Shown here piece by piece: positions 1-8,806 of a DNA stretch of 53,131 nucleotides. Source of the DNA: Rhodopirellula islandica (GTDB lineage: Bacteria; Planctomycetota; Planctomycetia; Pirellulales; Pirellulaceae); the NCBI RefSeq assembly GCF_001027925.1, contig NZ_LECT01000002.1, positions 1 through 53,131 on the forward strand. The letters are read 5' to 3'. Under the pieces are notes generated by a model. It ran no database searches and was not told where the DNA came from. It saw nothing but the letters and a program-made list of their open reading frames with translations. Each line of letters begins with the position of its first letter. Positions within the stretch are counted from its first letter, which is position 1. Both the position numbers and the translations under genes were made by a program.

Positions 1-1000
1 TTCGCATCAATCAATCACACCACGTTCCCATGGATCGGCCGTCAAAGATTCCAACCCACCCTTCGGAAAGACGGCAATGTTTGCATCGGGGCGACTGGGC
101 CGAATCGTCGCCCACTAACGGTCACGCAATGACCACCTTCCAGATCAGCGGGCCATTTTAAACGCGGAGAGGCGGAGGAGCGGAGATTCGCGGAGAGAGG
201 TCACCGATCAACCTGGTTTGGGTCCGCAGTAACGTTTGACGACGCTGGCCGTCAATCATTTTGGCTTTGCAAAAATTGATGAACATGCCAACGTCCAATT
301 TCATCAAACCCAAATGAGACCAAGCCGGCGATGAACTTCGATCGCTGCACCAATGACCACATCAGTCAAATTCATTTGATTCCATCTCAATCACCACCAG
401 CTCAGCACCCTCTTCCCCCCAATCTCCGCGATACTCCGCTCCTCCGCCTCTCCGCGTTTCAATCTTCTCATCAATCAATCACACCACGTTCCCATGGATC
501 GGACGTCAAAGATCCCAACCCACCCTTCGGAAAGACGGCAATGTTTGCATCGGGGCGACTGGGCCGAATCGTCACCCACTAACGATCACCCAATGACCAC
601 CTTCCAAATCAGCGGGCCATTTTAAACGCGGAGAAACGGAGGAGCGGAGCTTCGCGGAGAGAGGTCACCGATCAACCTGGTTTGGATCCGCCGTAACGGT
701 TGACGACGCTGGCCGTCAATCATTTTGGCTTTGCGAAAATTGATGAACATGCCAACGTCCAATTTCATCAAACCCAAATGAGACCAAGCCGGCGAGGAAC
801 TTCGATCGCTGCACCAACAATCACGACCGCTACTTCTTTCGGTTCTATCTCAATCTCCAACAGGTTAAAAACACCCTCGTTCCATCCTCCGCGATGCTCC
901 GCTCCTCCGCCTCTCCGCGTTTCAATCTTCTCATCGATCAACCCCGCCCCGTTGCAATTGATCGGCAATCAAAGCTTCCAACCCACCCTTCGGAAAAAAC
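1..1000. repeat. Imperfect tandem repeat, 464-bp period, about 2.1 units
   Basis: Unit 1 (about 1-464) and unit 2 (about 465-928) match almost base for base. A third, more diverged partial copy runs to about 1000. The offset between matching positions is 464 bp, and 463 bp into the third copy. Each unit contains a G/A-rich arm (161-197 in unit 1) and a C/T-rich arm (about 422-459) that are reverse complements with about two mismatches over 36 bp, enclosing about 225 bp. No convincing coding sequence lies here. Short open frames appear in equivalent places in both units and look like by-products of the repeat. The array stops just before the stop codon of the minus-strand peptidase gene. Confidence 0.9.
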
Positions 1001-1017
1001 TCGAATCCCATCGTCAT

Positions 1018-2151
1018 TCAAACACTTGCACCAGTGAGACGGGTCAAGACTTTCAGCACCGCCTCGACACTCGACAAGTTGGCAGTTTCGGTTTGGGTGT
1101 GATAGGACGACGTCGGCAACTGCAACGTTGTTCCGGAGACATCCCCGCTGGTCGCGTCGATCAACCGTCCGAGCTCGGTTCGGCCGATCGAGATTTGCTT
1201 TTCACGCGTCTTGTTCAGCTCGCTCACGTATTCGTCTTTGAAGCGATGTGTCACCTTCAGTTGATCACAGACCCGCTTGAGTTCCCCCGTGACGGCTGGC
1301 TCAAACTCCGCCACCGAATCACGATTCCGAAGCACCACTTCTTGTGCGTTCAAGTCTTCTTGGGTTGGAAACGGACTGGTGTCCAACACGACCAAACGTT
1401 GCGTCTTCAAATCAAATCGCTGGAACCACTCCGCAACGTATCGATAGCTCCGCCCGCATTCTTCGCCGGCCGTGAAGAACGCTGTGCCGCGAAAACCGCG
1501 GCGGATCATCTCAATCAAAATCGCGACGGACACGACGTTGTCGAGCTGGGCTGAGATTTGACCATCTTCTTCCCGCAATCGATCGACGAATGAAATGGGC
1601 GTCCCAGGTTGCAAAAAGTCCAGCCCATCGATGTCGAAGATCAAATTCTTGCGACGCGGGCAAATGAAGGATTCCGTGATCGTGCCTTGTCCGAGATAAG
1701 ATCCCGCGTAGGGCGTGTGAGCTTGCACGCGTTGGCCGCGAAAACGGCCGGCGATCAGTTCCATGAACTGCTCCGAAATCGAATCCCCATTCAGTTCCCC
1801 ACGGTTCCCGGCAATGAAGGCTGCGTACTGAAACTCACGGGGACCGGTGCAAAGCAACCCGTGTCGATCCACGTGCGCCGAGAGGTAATTGCTCTCTGGA
1901 TCACTGCCTTGAGCGACCAGCAGCCCGTGATAACGGGTGATCGTGACCGGAAACTCTTCCAACTCGCGTCGCAGCACGCGAAAGAAGGCGTCTTCCACGC
2001 CGACGACCGAGGGTTCGCGAATGAGTGCCCGAAGCAGATGCAGGAAACCTTGAAGCGAGTCGTGGGAGCGTTTCATGAGCGGACTGACGGAAGCGGGTGC
2101 AGACTCCCGATCGAGAGCCCACAACACCTGGTGGAACGAGTGTTTGGACAA
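1018..2151 (-). CDS. M42/M20-like zinc metallopeptidase (aminopeptidase-like)
   Basis: A 377-residue protein with the metal-site layout of co-catalytic zinc aminopeptidases (clan MH). It has an AHVDRHG motif (His93, Asp95), a bridging Asp in QLDNV (Asp204), a catalytic Glu pair in AGEECG (Glu230-Glu231), a further Asp near 257 (VLDTSP), and a late His in SYHTQTE near 350. No signal peptide is visible, so a cytosolic peptide hydrolase is likely. Family M42 or a close M20/M28-like branch fits; the substrate cannot be read from the sequence. An internal Met26 (2076) is an alternative start. It lies 63 bp downstream of the conserved 98-aa gene and may share a transcript with recQ. The ligand order is clear; the subfamily is less certain. 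Confidence 0.75.
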   Translation of the reverse strand: MSKHSFHQVLWALDRESAPASVSPLMKRSHDSLQGFLHLLRALIREPSVVGVEDAFFRVLRRELEEFPVTITRYHGLLVAQGSDPESNYLSAHVDRHGLLCTGPREFQYAAFIAGNRGELNGDSISEQFMELIAGRFRGQRVQAHTPYAGSYLGQGTITESFICPRRKNLIFDIDGLDFLQPGTPISFVDRLREEDGQISAQLDNVVSVAILIEMIRRGFRGTAFFTAGEECGRSYRYVAEWFQRFDLKTQRLVVLDTSPFPTQEDLNAQEVVLRNRDSVAEFEPAVTGELKRVCDQLKVTHRFKDEYVSELNKTREKQISIGRTELGRLIDATSGDVSGTTLQLPTSSYHTQTETANLSSVEAVLKVLTRLTGASV

Positions 2152-2214
2152 TGCGTATATGCCGTTCCAGCCAACCGCACAATGGCACCTTCGAAAGAAA
2201 GCTGGCTGCCGGTT

Positions 2215-2511
2215 TCAACGCGTCTCCCACCAATCCGCGTAGGGTGTATTCCTCACCAGTTGACGGTTGTGATCGGTGTCGTCGTCCCACCAAGTCGGCC
2301 CGCGTTCCCCGAGCTGGATCTTCGCCTCGTTGACCGCATCGCGAGCCATCTGCATCGCGTCTTTATCACCCGATGCTTTCGCAGACTTCACGTCCCGTCT
2401 CGCTTTCATCAATTCGCGAACGAATTGCTGACGCTCCGTCTCGCTCAAGTTCGGATTGGTGCACCGCCACAATCGTTGCTGGTGAACAAAGTATCGACCT
2501 TCAGGTGTCAT
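2215..2511 (-). CDS. Conserved 98-aa protein of unknown function (TPEGRYFV type)
   Basis: The start is set at the ATG at 2511, because homologues recalled from many bacteria begin with a TPEGRYFV-like motif; the open frame continues upstream only inside recQ. The protein starts MTPEGRYFVHQQRLWRC, has a charged helical centre rich in Arg, Lys and Ala, and ends with WWDDD and NRQLVRNTPYADWW. This small protein is widespread but I know of no assigned function. It has no signal peptide or membrane segment. It begins 22 bp after the recQ stop, so co-transcription with recQ is likely and a DNA-repair-linked role is conceivable but unproven. Confidence 0.7.
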   Translation of the reverse strand: MTPEGRYFVHQQRLWRCTNPNLSETERQQFVRELMKARRDVKSAKASGDKDAMQMARDAVNEAKIQLGERGPTWWDDDTDHNRQLVRNTPYADWWETR

Positions 2512-2533
2512 CGGGTACTTCACAGCCAGCCCC

Positions 2534-3988
2534 TCACGCACTCGCAACCGCGACGGCTCCGCACTGATCACAAAGACAATCCGCGTTCGTCGTTTCGCTG
2601 ACGCCAAAATGCTCACGGAGCAATTCCCACCGGCACTTCGACGACTCAGCAAACTCGACCATCTCACGCAGTGCCACCTGACGATCCTCGGATCTCACTC
2701 GAGTTGCTTCCTCCAACCGGTCCGCAACACGGTGCTCGAGCTCTTCCACGATCAAACGCCATCGACCTCGCCCAGCGGGAGCGACAATGCCGCGAGACGA
2801 CAACAATTGAAAACAGTTCTTCAGCGTGACCCGGCCGAGCGGACTGATCGGGGCCAGCTTCGACAACGCCACCTCACCGTTTTCACCAAGCTCATGGACG
2901 CCGCGAACCAATGTGTGATGCGCCGTCATGATCTTGCTTGCCTCGATCATCCCGCCAGCAAACATTTTCCGCAGGTCCACATCGGACGGATCATACAGCA
3001 GCGTGCAACGCGATCGCTTGCCGTCTCGCCCAGCTCGCCCCATCTCCTGGTAGTACGACTCCAACGAACCCGGCAACTCAGCATGGATGACTTGGCGGAG
3101 GTCCTGTTTGTCGATGCCCAACCCAAACGCATTGGTGGCAAACATCACTCTCGGGCATCCATTCATGAACTCTTCTTGGGCATCGGCTCGATCGGCCTTT
3201 CGCATTTTGCCGTGGTAGCACAATCCACCGAAGGATTTCGCCAGCTGGTCAGCCGTCTTGGTCGTTCCGCAATAAACAATCGCTGGCTCGGTGCGTTCCA
3301 GCATGCCTTCGATCTCGAGAGCACGATGCAACTGCTTCAGCTTGTCCTCCGCCGAGTAGCAACGAACGACTTCGATCCGCAAGTTGGGCCGATCGATTCC
3401 GGTTCGAACAATGGTTGGGTCGTTCAAACGCAGCGAGCATCGCACCTCATCCAGCGTTCGTTCGGATGCGGTTGCGGTGAGTGCGGCCAGCGGCGGATTC
3501 CCCAATCGCTCGCGGATGGATGGCAAACACAAGTAGTCCGGACGGAAGTCGTGCCCCCATTGGCTGACACAATGAGCCTCATCGACCACCATCAACCCGA
3601 CTCCCACACCGGCGAGCAATTCGCAGATGTCGGTTTTCTGCAATCGTTCCGGTGTCGTGAGAACGAACTTGACCTCTCCCGCTGAGATCTTCGAACGAGC
3701 GGACTGGATTTGTTTCGCCGTCCGGGTGCTGTTGAGCACGACCGTTGGCTGACCAGCCTCCTTCAGATGTTCCGCCTGATCTTTGGCGAGCGAAATCAGC
3801 GGGCTGACCACCAACGTCACTCCTTCGCGAAGAATGCCAGGCAGTTGGTAACACAGGCTTTTGCCGGCCCCGGTTGGCATCAACACAATCGTGTCTTTGC
3901 CAGCCACAATCGATTCGCAGGCCTCGCGTTGACCATGACGAAAGGATTGAAACCCGAAGCAACGATCGAGTTGAGCGAGGAGATTCAT
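2534..3988 (-). CDS. recQ: ATP-dependent DNA helicase RecQ
   Basis: A 484-residue superfamily 2 DNA helicase that unwinds DNA 3' to 5' in recombination and fork repair. Visible motifs are the Q-motif region (FGFQSFRHGQ), Walker A MPTGAGKS, the DEAHCVSQWGHDFRP box with aromatic-rich loop, and motif VI QEMGRAGRDG. A cysteine set near the C-terminus (CRWEL followed by CLCDQCG) matches the RecQ zinc-binding domain. The protein ends shortly after this, so it lacks an HRDC domain and is shorter than E. coli RecQ (609 aa). The start is Met at 3988 (MNLLAQLDRCFG). The upstream extension of the frame runs through a palindromic repeat and is not real. Confidence 0.92.
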   Translation of the reverse strand: MNLLAQLDRCFGFQSFRHGQREACESIVAGKDTIVLMPTGAGKSLCYQLPGILREGVTLVVSPLISLAKDQAEHLKEAGQPTVVLNSTRTAKQIQSARSKISAGEVKFVLTTPERLQKTDICELLAGVGVGLMVVDEAHCVSQWGHDFRPDYLCLPSIRERLGNPPLAALTATASERTLDEVRCSLRLNDPTIVRTGIDRPNLRIEVVRCYSAEDKLKQLHRALEIEGMLERTEPAIVYCGTTKTADQLAKSFGGLCYHGKMRKADRADAQEEFMNGCPRVMFATNAFGLGIDKQDLRQVIHAELPGSLESYYQEMGRAGRDGKRSRCTLLYDPSDVDLRKMFAGGMIEASKIMTAHHTLVRGVHELGENGEVALSKLAPISPLGRVTLKNCFQLLSSRGIVAPAGRGRWRLIVEELEHRVADRLEEATRVRSEDRQVALREMVEFAESSKCRWELLREHFGVSETTNADCLCDQCGAVAVASA

Positions 3989-4133
3989 CGTAGAACAGTC
4001 ATGCAGTTGGCGGCGATTCAAACGCCGACGAGCGGCACGTGGTGGGCCAACTTCGCAAAGCCCGTGCCAACTCCCCGGCAGCCGACGGTTCCTTTTCTTA
4101 GATGAACCATGTCGCCACCTGTTCCTCCCGCGA

Positions 4134-4244
4134 AGCAACGCGTGAACAATAAGTGACGTAGCGGAAGGGCGCGAGCCCTCCGGTTCCTCACCGGGCGGCT
4201 TGCGCCACACCGCTAACATCGTCACTCATTGTTCACGCGTTGCT
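4134..4244. repeat. Palindromic dispersed repeat, copy A (REP/MITE-like)
   Basis: This 111-bp element lies between recQ and the SDR gene. Its 16-bp terminal inverted repeats are perfect: AGCAACGCGTGAACAA at 4134-4149 and its complement at 4229-4244. The core holds a GGGCGCGAGCCC segment and an ACCGGGCGGCTTGCG segment. Near-identical copies occur at about 19244-19340 (opposite orientation) and 33292-33388, and a core-only variant at 40390-40441. Confidence 0.9.
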
Positions 4245-4342
4245 AACCTGTCTGCAGAGCGTTGACGGTCGCGAAAAAGCTGCGGCGAAAAAAATCGTAC
4301 GACACAGCGCACCACCTGCTGCCTCCTGAAACCGGTTCACCC

Positions 4343-5800
4343 ATGACGGAATCCTCCTCCCGCGACCAACGCATCTTAATTTGCGGAGCCACCGGCTATG
4401 TCGGAGGACGCCTGGCCAGACGTTTGCTGGAAGAGGGCTACCAGGTGACTTGCCTCGTCCGAAGCCCCGAAAAACTGACCAAGTTTTCTTGGGGACAGCA
4501 CGAGCGTCTCACCGTCGTCCAAGGCGAACTGGAAGACACCGAGGCCACCGGGCGAGCTCTCGAGAACATCGATGTGGCATACTACCTCGTGCATTCGATG
4601 CAGTCCGCCAAAGGTGAATACGCTCAACGAGACCGCGAACTAGCGACCGGTTTCCGAGACACCGCCCAGGAATCTTCGTGTCGACGAATCATCTACCTCG
4701 GTGGGCTGGGCGAGTTGGGTGCGGACCTTTCCGAACACCTCGACAGTCGACACGAAGTCGGAGAAATCCTGCAATCCGGCCGGGTGCCCACCACCGTCTT
4801 CCGAGCCGCGATGATCATCGGTTCCGGCTCTGCATCCTTTGAAACGCTGCGTTACTTGGTGGAGCGATTGCCGATCATGGTCACTCCCAAGTGGGTCAAA
4901 ACCGAAACCCAGCCCGTCGCGATTCGTGATGTCCTTCGCTACCTCGCCGCTTGTTTGGATGTGGAAGAAACGGCTGGCAAAACCTTGGACATTGGCGGCC
5001 CCGATGTCATGTCGTATCGCAATGTCATGCAGGTGATGGCGGAGAAACTGAAACTGCGCCGCCGGATCATCTTGCCGGTTCCCGTTTTGACTCCGTACCT
5101 CAGCAGCCTCTGGATCGGTTTGGTGACGCCGGTCAGCAGCAGCATCGCCCGACCGCTTTCCGAGGGTCTGAAGAACCGCACCGTTTGCCGGAACGACGAT
5201 GCGGTGCGATTGATGCCGGGTGAATGCCTGGGAATTGAAGCGGCCATTGAGGCAGCGTTGGGCAAAACTCAGCAAGGCGATATCGAAACACGTTGGTCCA
5301 CCGCAGGTAAAATCCCGGGCGACCCAGACTGGTCCGGAGGAACAACGTTGACCGACCGCCGCGAAATCTCGGTCCAAGGTTCCGTCGAGCAAACCTTTGC
5401 CGAGATTCGATCGATCGGCGGAGCCAATGGTTACTGGGGGGCGGGTTTCCTCTGGCGAATTCGCGGCTGGATGGATCAAGCGATCGGCGGGCCCGGACTC
5501 CGACGTGGCCGCCGCCACCCTCGTGATTTGCATTACGGGGAAGCCGTTGACTTCTGGCGAGTCACCAAACTGGTTCCCAACGAACGCCTGACCTTGCGAG
5601 CCGAGATGAAGCTGCCCGGCGAAGCAGAACTGGACTTCCAATTGGAACCGTCCTCCGCAGAAACAACGCAGGTGGTCATGACGGCCAGATTCCGCCCCAA
5701 GGGCTTGCTGGGCCTGGCCTATTGGTACGCGGTGTTGCCGCTGCACGGCCTCGTCTTCCCGGTCATGCTTCGCGGGATCGCGAAGAGCGTTCAGCGGTAG
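4343..5800 (+). CDS. NAD(P)-binding SDR-family protein with C-terminal DUF2867
   Basis: A 485-residue two-domain protein. The N-terminal half is an atypical short-chain dehydrogenase/NmrA-like Rossmann domain. It has the glycine motif GATGYVGGRLARRL near residue 12 and a YYLVHSM segment near residue 80, and resembles complex I NDUFA9-like epimerases. The C-terminal third (roughly 340-485) fits DUF2867/SRPBCC-like proteins, with GYWGAGFLWRIRGW and DFWRV. The ATG at 4343 is preferred, since the upstream 27 codons precede the Rossmann fold and are low-complexity basic. Homologues of this fusion are common in bacteria but without a firm substrate. No operon partner is evident; a MITE-like inverted repeat follows. 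Confidence 0.8.
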   Translation: MTESSSRDQRILICGATGYVGGRLARRLLEEGYQVTCLVRSPEKLTKFSWGQHERLTVVQGELEDTEATGRALENIDVAYYLVHSMQSAKGEYAQRDRELATGFRDTAQESSCRRIIYLGGLGELGADLSEHLDSRHEVGEILQSGRVPTTVFRAAMIIGSGSASFETLRYLVERLPIMVTPKWVKTETQPVAIRDVLRYLAACLDVEETAGKTLDIGGPDVMSYRNVMQVMAEKLKLRRRIILPVPVLTPYLSSLWIGLVTPVSSSIARPLSEGLKNRTVCRNDDAVRLMPGECLGIEAAIEAALGKTQQGDIETRWSTAGKIPGDPDWSGGTTLTDRREISVQGSVEQTFAEIRSIGGANGYWGAGFLWRIRGWMDQAIGGPGLRRGRRHPRDLHYGEAVDFWRVTKLVPNERLTLRAEMKLPGEAELDFQLEPSSAETTQVVMTARFRPKGLLGLAYWYAVLPLHGLVFPVMLRGIAKSVQR

Positions 5801-5835
5801 GCTCCCGTGTTGAACGAGCTCGCTTCGATCGAACG

Positions 5836-5962
5836 AGTGGTCTGTCAAAGCGAAAAGTCAGGGTTGGTCGTAGTGGACGAGGCCACGAGTCCTTGGATTT
5901 GACACCAGTTCAGGACTCGTGGCCTCGTCCACTCCCCTAAAAACAAGTCCTGACAGACCACT
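5836..5962. mobile_element. MITE-like element with nested inverted repeats
   Basis: A 127-bp element bounded by perfect 12-bp inverted repeats, AGTGGTCTGTCA at 5836-5847 and its complement at 5951-5962. Inside is a perfect 22-bp inverted repeat, 5872-5893 against 5912-5933, with an 18-nt loop. It encodes no protein. The structure fits a non-autonomous transposon remnant. It sits 35 bp after the SDR stop codon and could also act as a transcription terminator. No clear target-site duplication was found. Confidence 0.7.
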
Positions 5963-6043
5963 AGCCAGCCATCTATGGTTCATTGGTAGACGATTCGCTT
6001 TCCGATCTGTCGCCATCAACCAGCGCAGACAAAAGGCAATCCG

Positions 6044-6670
6044 ATGTCCCGTCGAAAAATCATGACTGTCGCAACGATCGCCGTTCTGGTCACCGGCGGA
6101 GTGTTCCTGCTGAGCCGAACCACGCGAGCGGGATACGAATCGGCGGAATACAAAGTCATCGAGTCCGACGGCGAGTTTGAAATTCGCGAGTATCCCGATC
6201 TGATGCTGGTCGCAACGAAGACCAAGATCGATGCGGAAGGCCGAGACGGCAGCTTCATGAAGCTCTTTCGCTACATCTCGGGAGCCAACGAAGCCGAGCA
6301 AAAGATTTCCATGACGACTCCAGTCTTCATGGAAAACGACCAAGCCGATTCCGAAGTCCAGATGGGATTTGTGATGCCGAAGGAAGTCGCGGTCGAAGGC
6401 GTTCCCTCACCAACCGGCCCCGACGTCGATGTCCGCAAACGAGCCGGCGGGCGTTTCGCAGTGATCCGATTCCCCGGCAAGTTGGACAAAAAGCTCGCCA
6501 AGGAATCTGAAGCCAAACTACGAGCCTGGATGGAAACCAAGGGCCTGACCGCAGCCGTCAACGAAGAAGATGAGTCGAACAAAACCAGCGGAGTCGAAGC
6601 CGCCTCCTACGATCCGCCCTTCACTCCCGCGGCTCTGCGTCGCAACGAAGTCCTGATTCGGCTGAAATAG
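6044..6670 (+). CDS. SOUL family heme-binding-like protein, secreted or anchored
   Basis: A 208-residue protein. Residues 5-25 form a hydrophobic signal peptide or anchor ending near TRAG. The remainder matches the SOUL/HBP family: an EYKVIESDGEFEIREYP opening near 35, an ISMTTPVFME segment near 85, an FAVIRFPG strand near 145, and a YDPPFTP...RRNEVLIRL ending. Family members bind heme or tetrapyrroles in plants, animals and bacteria, but heme binding is not universal and no axial ligand can be assigned here. It is likely exported to the periplasm or paryphoplasm. The gene stands alone, downstream of the MITE-like element and convergent with the PAP2 gene. Confidence 0.87.
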   Translation: MSRRKIMTVATIAVLVTGGVFLLSRTTRAGYESAEYKVIESDGEFEIREYPDLMLVATKTKIDAEGRDGSFMKLFRYISGANEAEQKISMTTPVFMENDQADSEVQMGFVMPKEVAVEGVPSPTGPDVDVRKRAGGRFAVIRFPGKLDKKLAKESEAKLRAWMETKGLTAAVNEEDESNKTSGVEAASYDPPFTPAALRRNEVLIRLK

Positions 6671-6707
6671 AGCCAACCGGAACGGCCGTGATTGTCGGGC
6701 TCGTTGG

Positions 6708-7658
6708 CTAATAGCGGAACTCCAACATGCCACCGACACCACCACTTTCGCTCATGTAGGGAAGGATTTGCGTGTTGCGATCCGACAACTCCGTCCGGTC
6801 AATCGCGGCTGCGGCGGCGTAGGCCATCCACCATCCCAGTGCAACTTGAGACGGATAGTGAGCGTCGTCATTGACACGCGAAAGCGGCCCAAGAAACGAA
6901 CCCGCATAGAAGCTGGCTTTGAGCAGAGGACGGTCCGTCATCTTGGCCGCGTTGATGAACGGCAAAGCGGACATAAACGCATGCCCGCTCACGCCATTGT
7001 TGTCTTGAAATGGGAGCCAACGCGATCCGCGATCAAGTTCGCCGGGGCGTGAACCACCCGTCAACCGTTGAGCCAAGATCAACGGCGGTGCACCAACCAA
7101 GAACGAACGCATCGATCGTTCACCCCAACGCCCTGTTGTGACCAACATCGGCGAGTCCTCGAAGTACTCTCCCGCTGCCCAAGCGGTCGCGAAAACCGGA
7201 AGCGAATACAGACCGTTGCCGAGCTCTTTGTCTGCGTGCAAGAATTCGGACCAATCATCACTGGTCGCACCTCTGACGCTGGTTTGAAAGTGCCTGTGCA
7301 ATTGATCGTCCAATTGCGTGTTGGCAACCGCTGCACCAAGGAAGAATCCTCCCGTCAAGAATCGGAATGTCTCGAGGTCGTAGTAGTTTTGGTGATCCAG
7401 TTGGATTCGCTGCCACAGCGAGGAACGATCCCACTCGACGGAACGGACGACCTCCGGCGCTGGCGGGAAAACCGTCTCCGTTGAAAACGATGTGTCCAAC
7501 CAATTCGCCGGATGCGAAACCAAGCGTGTCGGTGGAAGGTCACTCGCGAACAACGGGTCTTCCGCATGACTCGGCCCTGAGCCAAGCACGGTGAAGACCA
7601 GGCAAATGCTCGTCAGCAATCGTCGTTGCGACAAGAGGGAAACGAGGGAAAGCTTCAC
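6708..7658 (-). CDS. PAP2-like phosphatase, secreted, with altered third motif
   Basis: A 316-residue protein with a signal peptide (about 1-32) ending at SHAEDP. Motifs of the phosphatidic acid phosphatase type 2 superfamily are visible: a QRLTGGSRPGE motif 1, GVSGHAF as the PSGH-type motif 2, and SRVNDDAHYPSQ as motif 3. The usual Asp that follows HYPS is Gln here, so catalysis may be weakened or altered. Active family members dephosphorylate lipid phosphates such as undecaprenyl pyrophosphate on the outer face of the inner membrane. The C-terminus (GGMLEFRY) ends in an aromatic residue, as in outer-membrane proteins. It is divergent from the DUF1559 gene, with a TACTAA dyad in the 157-bp gap. 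Confidence 0.75.
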   Translation of the reverse strand: MKLSLVSLLSQRRLLTSICLVFTVLGSGPSHAEDPLFASDLPPTRLVSHPANWLDTSFSTETVFPPAPEVVRSVEWDRSSLWQRIQLDHQNYYDLETFRFLTGGFFLGAAVANTQLDDQLHRHFQTSVRGATSDDWSEFLHADKELGNGLYSLPVFATAWAAGEYFEDSPMLVTTGRWGERSMRSFLVGAPPLILAQRLTGGSRPGELDRGSRWLPFQDNNGVSGHAFMSALPFINAAKMTDRPLLKASFYAGSFLGPLSRVNDDAHYPSQVALGWWMAYAAAAAIDRTELSDRNTQILPYMSESGGVGGMLEFRY

Positions 7659-7699
7659 GTGAATATCCGCTTGGAGGAATCGGTTGCCAGCTCCCTACT

Positions 7700-7715
7700 T
7701 ACTAACCGTTTAGTT
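7700..7715. promoter_or_regulatory. Putative BlaI-type operator dyad, site 1
   Basis: TACTAA-CCGT-TTAGTT forms a dyad with 5 of 6 matching arm positions. It lies between the divergent PAP2 and DUF1559 genes, 42 bp from the PAP2 start codon. Similar dyads occur at 10391 and 10458, just upstream of the glycosyltransferase. BlaI/MecI repressors bind TACA-type dyads in Gram-positive bacteria. Assignment to the BlaI-type gene at 8807 is inference. Confidence 0.4.
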
Positions 7716-7815
7716 TTTACAGCAACCCGATCCGACTCGCAAAACCGGGATTGCCAAAAAACTAATTCCTTCGTATCTTGTTTTGCATCACCCCACACGG
7801 ACGTGGTCACTCAAC

Positions 7816-8715
7816 ATGCAAAACACCCACTCGATCACTCACCGCCCAACGCCACTTCCACAAAGTGGCTTCACGATCCTTGAGCTGATGATCGTTGTTT
7901 CGATCCTGGGTGCATTGGCGGCAATCTTGTTGCCAGCGATGGGGTCCGCACGCGAGGCCGCGCGGCGAGTGCAGTGCACGAATCATTTGCGTGAAATCGG
8001 TCTCGCGCTTCACGGCCATCACGCTGCCCAAAAGCAGCTTCCCGTTGGTTGGACGTTTGACCCCAGCACCACGTCTGCGTTTGGTTGGGTCGTGCCACTG
8101 CTGCCCTTCATCGACGAAGATGCACTCGCCGTTCAGATCGATATGAAACGGGCGTTGGATGACTCTCGACACGAACTCGCCCGATCCACGTCGCTGCCCT
8201 GGATGCTTTGTCCGTCCGACATCACCGAACCCTCCTTCACACTCTTCGAGGGCCATGAAGTCGACTCCATCGAGAGCGACTCGGCCTCGCTGAACAGCGA
8301 AGAATCGATTCCTTTGATGCAGTTGCCAACCGCCAATTTCGTGGGCATCTTTGGCACCATCGAAGCGGATGACTCCACCCCAGCACCGGTTGGTGATGGC
8401 GCATTTCTTGAGAACCGGGCAACGCGATTTCGCGACTTCCTTCGAGGGACATCCCACACAATCATCGTGGGCGAACGCACGATGGCGCAGGTCCCATCCA
8501 CTTGGATTGGTGTCAGCCTGGCTGGCGAAGATGCTGCGGCCCGCGTGGTTGGTTCGGCCTTGGAAGGCATCAACAATCCACTGGCAGACGAATGCGATCT
8601 TTCCAGTCGTCACCCTGGCGGAGCAAACTTTTTGTGGGGCGACGGCCATGTCACGTTTGTGACCGAGAACGTCGACCTACGCGAATATCACCGCTGGGCC
8701 AAACTTCGCGAGTAG
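7816..8715 (+). CDS. DUF1559 domain protein with type IV pilin-like N-terminus
   Basis: A 299-residue protein. It starts at ATG 7816, has a short leader, then a prepilin cleavage/methylation motif (SGFTILELMIVV) followed by a hydrophobic helix. Next is the planctomycete-typical SAREAARRVQCTNHLREIGLALH segment. The C-terminus carries the H-x9-DG motif (HPGGANFLWGDG). DUF1559 proteins are hugely expanded in Planctomycetota and are thought to be pseudopilin-like surface or secretion components, with no proven function. At about 300 residues it is near the usual family length. Its promoter region holds a putative BlaI-type dyad, and the BlaI/M56 pair follows 91 bp downstream, so shared control is plausible. 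Confidence 0.9.
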   Translation: MQNTHSITHRPTPLPQSGFTILELMIVVSILGALAAILLPAMGSAREAARRVQCTNHLREIGLALHGHHAAQKQLPVGWTFDPSTTSAFGWVVPLLPFIDEDALAVQIDMKRALDDSRHELARSTSLPWMLCPSDITEPSFTLFEGHEVDSIESDSASLNSEESIPLMQLPTANFVGIFGTIEADDSTPAPVGDGAFLENRATRFRDFLRGTSHTIIVGERTMAQVPSTWIGVSLAGEDAAARVVGSALEGINNPLADECDLSSRHPGGANFLWGDGHVTFVTENVDLREYHRWAKLRE

Positions 8716-8806
8716 CAATTCATTTCGGTTTGCAAGCGAACGTCTTGCCACTTCCAACTCAAAACTTCACGTCACTCTTCCGCGTTCCTCACTGAAATAC
8801 CCACTG

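Noticed and set aside
331..582. Open frame of 83 aa on the plus strand
   Set aside because: It lies wholly in the 464-bp tandem repeat, has low-complexity Pro/Ser-rich content and no start signal; an equivalent frame in unit 2 differs by repeat drift.
700..2601. Long plus-strand frames opposite the peptidase gene
   Set aside because: They mirror the minus-strand M42-like gene, whose zinc ligands and motifs are clear; the plus frames show no domain.
3989..4225. N-terminal extension of recQ by 79 codons
   Set aside because: It is translated from palindromic repeat copy A; the same peptide is open at the other copies, so it is repeat sequence and not helicase.
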